The position numbers were made by a program, and so were the translations under genes. DNA of 36,031 nt from Bacteroidota bacterium (GTDB lineage: Bacteria > Bacteroidota > Bacteroidia > JABDFU01). The stretch spans positions 1-36,031 of the forward strand of contig JACPDY010000035.1 in NCBI GenBank assembly GCA_016183775.1, given 5' to 3'. Below, piece after piece: positions 34,207 through 36,031 of this stretch (position 1 is its first letter; each line of letters begins with the position of its first letter). The notes under the pieces were generated by a model. The model made no database searches. It was not told where the DNA came from and was given only the letters and a program-made list of their open reading frames with translations.

Positions 34207-35784
34207 ATGAACCAAACAATTAACTCAGGACACAAATCAGTTTTTAGAAGGGTACTTCTAACACTTCTTGTATTCTTCGGTATTGTATTTCATATATACC
34301 CGCAGGCATTTTGGAGGGTGTGCGATTCTCTTCCTATAGCCGAACAAGGAAGGCGACAGGTGGTCAGCTTTTCGATTGGCAGCAAAGGCTATATATTAAC
34401 CGGTAATGGTTCATCATCCGCGGTGCTTAAAGAGTTATGGGAATGGGATTCCGCAACTACAGCCTGGTCGCGAAAAGCAGATTTTCCAATTTCCGGACGG
34501 AACAATGCGGTTGGTTTTTCTATTGGAGCCAAGGGCTATATCGGTACGGGTGATACAACAAATGGAGGTGCTGCGGCTAAAGATTTTTACGAATGGGATC
34601 AGGCGACAGATACATGGACACGAAAGGCAGATTTTGGGGGTGCGGCAAGATATCAGGCTGTTGGATTCTCTATTGGCACCAAGGGGTATATTGGAACAGG
34701 TGTGAACAGCTCAGGGAGGAAGGGAGATTTTTGGGAATGGGATCAGGCAACAAATATCTGGAGTATGAAAGACAGTATTATATCGGCAGGTGGAACGCAA
34801 AGAAATTCCGCTGTAGGTTTTTCTATCGGGACCAAGGGGTATATTGGTACCGGATTTGATGGAGTGCGTTTGAATGATTTTTATGAATGGGATCAGGCAA
34901 CGAATGTGTGGTCCGCAAAAGCGAATTTTCCTGGCGAGGCAAGGCAGGTCGCTTTAGGATTTTCGATCAAATCTACTGCTATTGGGATTGGGGCTATTGC
35001 CAAAGGCTACATAGGTGCAGGCGATGGTGCTACAGGTGCGTTGTCCGATTTCTATGAATGGGATCAGGCTACAGATGTTTGGACGGCCAAAGACCCCTAT
35101 CTTGGTGGTCAGAGAAGGGCTGCAACCGGCTTCTCTATAGGAAATTGCGGGTACGTTGGAATGGGAAGGAATGGATCGGGTTTTCGTTCCAAAAGTTTTT
35201 ACAGATATTGTCCTGATTTTGAATTGCCAATAACCTTATTGTCGTTTACCGGCCAATTGCTAGACGGAATTGTTCAGCTTAAATGGGTAACCGCAAGTGA
35301 AATCAATAACGATTATTTCACTGTTGAAAAATGTGATGATCGAATTCATTTTAAGGATGTGTTGAAAGTGAACGGTGCAGGCAATAGTAGTGCTAAGTTA
35401 CATTACGCTGCAACAGATGAAGATATTACCACCGATGTTTCTTATTACAGACTCAGGCAAACTGATTTTGACGGAACAACAACCTATTCCGGTGTTATTG
35501 CGATCGGTAATAATTCATCCTCCCGGGAGAATATGATTATTTATCCAAATCCTGCTTCCGGAGAAAACAAAATTAATCTCAACATCACAACCATAAATAA
35601 TAAACCTATACTGGTTGTTATAAGGGATATGCTCGGCCAGGAATTTTATTCCAAAGTTGAACTGCTTGATAATGTAAGTGCCCTTATCGTATTAGATCCT
35701 GATGGTAAACTATGTTCAGGTGTCTACCTGGTGACCGCATCATGCGAAAATAAAATTTACAAGAGAAAATTGGTGATCAGGTAA
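34207..35784 (+). CDS. Kelch-like beta-propeller protein with T9SS type A sorting domain
   Basis: A 525-residue protein. A hydrophobic signal region (about 14-35, VLLTLLVFFGIVFHIYPQA) is followed by six propeller-like units of about 48 residues, each with (A/V)xGFSIG(T/A)KGYIGTG...DFYEWDQAT(D/N)xWxxKA. Unit 5 carries an 11-residue insertion, KSTAIGIGAIA. A linker and a beta-sandwich module (ITLLSFTGQLLDGIVQLKWVTASEINNDYF) precede the type A sorting domain with IIYPNPASGENKI and CSGVYLVTAS. A complete Kelch propeller may close with six or seven blades; unit 6 ends in a short, divergent strand. It is probably a secreted or surface carbohydrate- or protein-binding protein. A small AAACC-GAA-GGTTT hairpin (34187-34199) precedes the A-rich leader. 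Confidence 0.87.
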   Translation: MNQTINSGHKSVFRRVLLTLLVFFGIVFHIYPQAFWRVCDSLPIAEQGRRQVVSFSIGSKGYILTGNGSSSAVLKELWEWDSATTAWSRKADFPISGRNNAVGFSIGAKGYIGTGDTTNGGAAAKDFYEWDQATDTWTRKADFGGAARYQAVGFSIGTKGYIGTGVNSSGRKGDFWEWDQATNIWSMKDSIISAGGTQRNSAVGFSIGTKGYIGTGFDGVRLNDFYEWDQATNVWSAKANFPGEARQVALGFSIKSTAIGIGAIAKGYIGAGDGATGALSDFYEWDQATDVWTAKDPYLGGQRRAATGFSIGNCGYVGMGRNGSGFRSKSFYRYCPDFELPITLLSFTGQLLDGIVQLKWVTASEINNDYFTVEKCDDRIHFKDVLKVNGAGNSSAKLHYAATDEDITTDVSYYRLRQTDFDGTTTYSGVIAIGNNSSSRENMIIYPNPASGENKINLNITTINNKPILVVIRDMLGQEFYSKVELLDNVSALIVLDPDGKLCSGVYLVTASCENKIYKRKLVIR

Positions 35785-35845
35785 AATGTGTGATCAAATT
35801 GCTAATTAGCGTAAAAAATGACACAAACAAAAGCAGCCACAATAA

Positions 35846-36031
35846 GAAACTGTTTAAAATTTATTCAATAATATTTTTATAGCTGCAAAATGAATCATTG
35901 CCTCACTTGTTTCAAGCAAATATTCAAAATCTTTACTCAATCTTCGTTGGTTTTCAAACCAAGAAAAAGTTTTTTCAATAATCCATCGTTTGTGAACCAC
36001 TTTAAAACCTGGTTCATTATCAGTTCTCATT
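35846..36031 (-). mobile_element. Right part of an IS5-family insertion sequence, cut by the window end
   Basis: The terminal repeat begins GAAACTGTTTAAA at 35846, preceded by TAA (35843-35845), which fits a TNA target duplication. The 20 nt AGAAACTGTTTAAAATTTAT (35845-35864) are identical to the left end of the MITE at 8537-8556. The element continues beyond the window. Confidence 0.75.
35854..36031 (-). CDS. IS5-family transposase, C-terminal part
   Basis: The last 59 codons, read from 36030 to the TAA at 35854-35856, contain FKVVHKRWIIEKTFSW and NQRRLSKDFEYL, the classic C-terminal block of IS5-family transposases, including the catalytic Glu in RWIIE. The stop codon overlaps the terminal inverted repeat. 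The visible part has no frameshift, so the copy may be active; the N-terminal part is outside the window. Confidence 0.85.
   Translation of the reverse strand, partial: MRTDNEPGFKVVHKRWIIEKTFSWFENQRRLSKDFEYLLETSEAMIHFAAIKILLNKF

Overview
This window looks like a chromosomal segment from a gliding, type IX secretion (T9SS) member of the Bacteroidota. The evidence is gldF-gldG, three proteins with T9SS type A-like C-termini, one with a type B (gliding-motility) C-terminus, SprB repeats, a PorG-like barrel, bacillithiol synthesis (bshC), and TTTG...TAnnTTTG promoters. The genus cannot be fixed from sequence alone; many short palindromic and heptamer repeats suggest an environmental genome. There are no tRNA, rRNA or CRISPR features.

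Layout. 1-1100: tail of an unknown + strand gene, facing a PorG/DUF6089-type outer-membrane barrel across a hairpin terminator. 1153-4743: an FMN-dependent nitronate monooxygenase/FabK-like enzyme, then two overlapping M16 peptidase genes, one with the zinc site and one without. 4801-9995: a T9SS type B surface protein, guaB, a MITE-like element with IS5-type ends, and an SprB-repeat T9SS protein. 10143-17000: a likely operon of three periplasmic folding proteins (double-rotamase PPIase, PPIase-like lipoprotein, SurA-like PPIase), a MoxR ATPase and bshC. 17172-18077: prmC carrying an in-frame palindromic insertion. 18078-19345: a decayed IS5-family transposase and an unidentified gene fragment.

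19346-28817 (minus strand): a 2238-residue modular T9SS protein, a small protein with a possible sorting anchor, and a Wzc-like polysaccharide co-polymerase/tyrosine kinase split by one in-frame TAA just before its Walker A motif. 29160-34090: the order gldF, gldG, DUF4340 protein, dnaN, with a copied 24-nt piece of gldG and a 47-nt perfect palindrome at the gldG 3' end. 34207-35784: a Kelch-like T9SS protein. 35846-36031: the end of an intact-looking IS5-family element, cut by the window edge, whose terminal 20 nt match the MITE at 8538.

Functionally the window mixes housekeeping genes (guaB, dnaN, prmC, bshC) with envelope biogenesis: outer-membrane protein folding, T9SS/gliding parts and T9SS cargo. 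No clearly new multi-gene system was found. The most unusual signals are the nonsense codon in the Wzc-like gene, the repeat that has become part of PrmC, the ectopic gldG copy, and the MITE with a cloverleaf-like palindrome.
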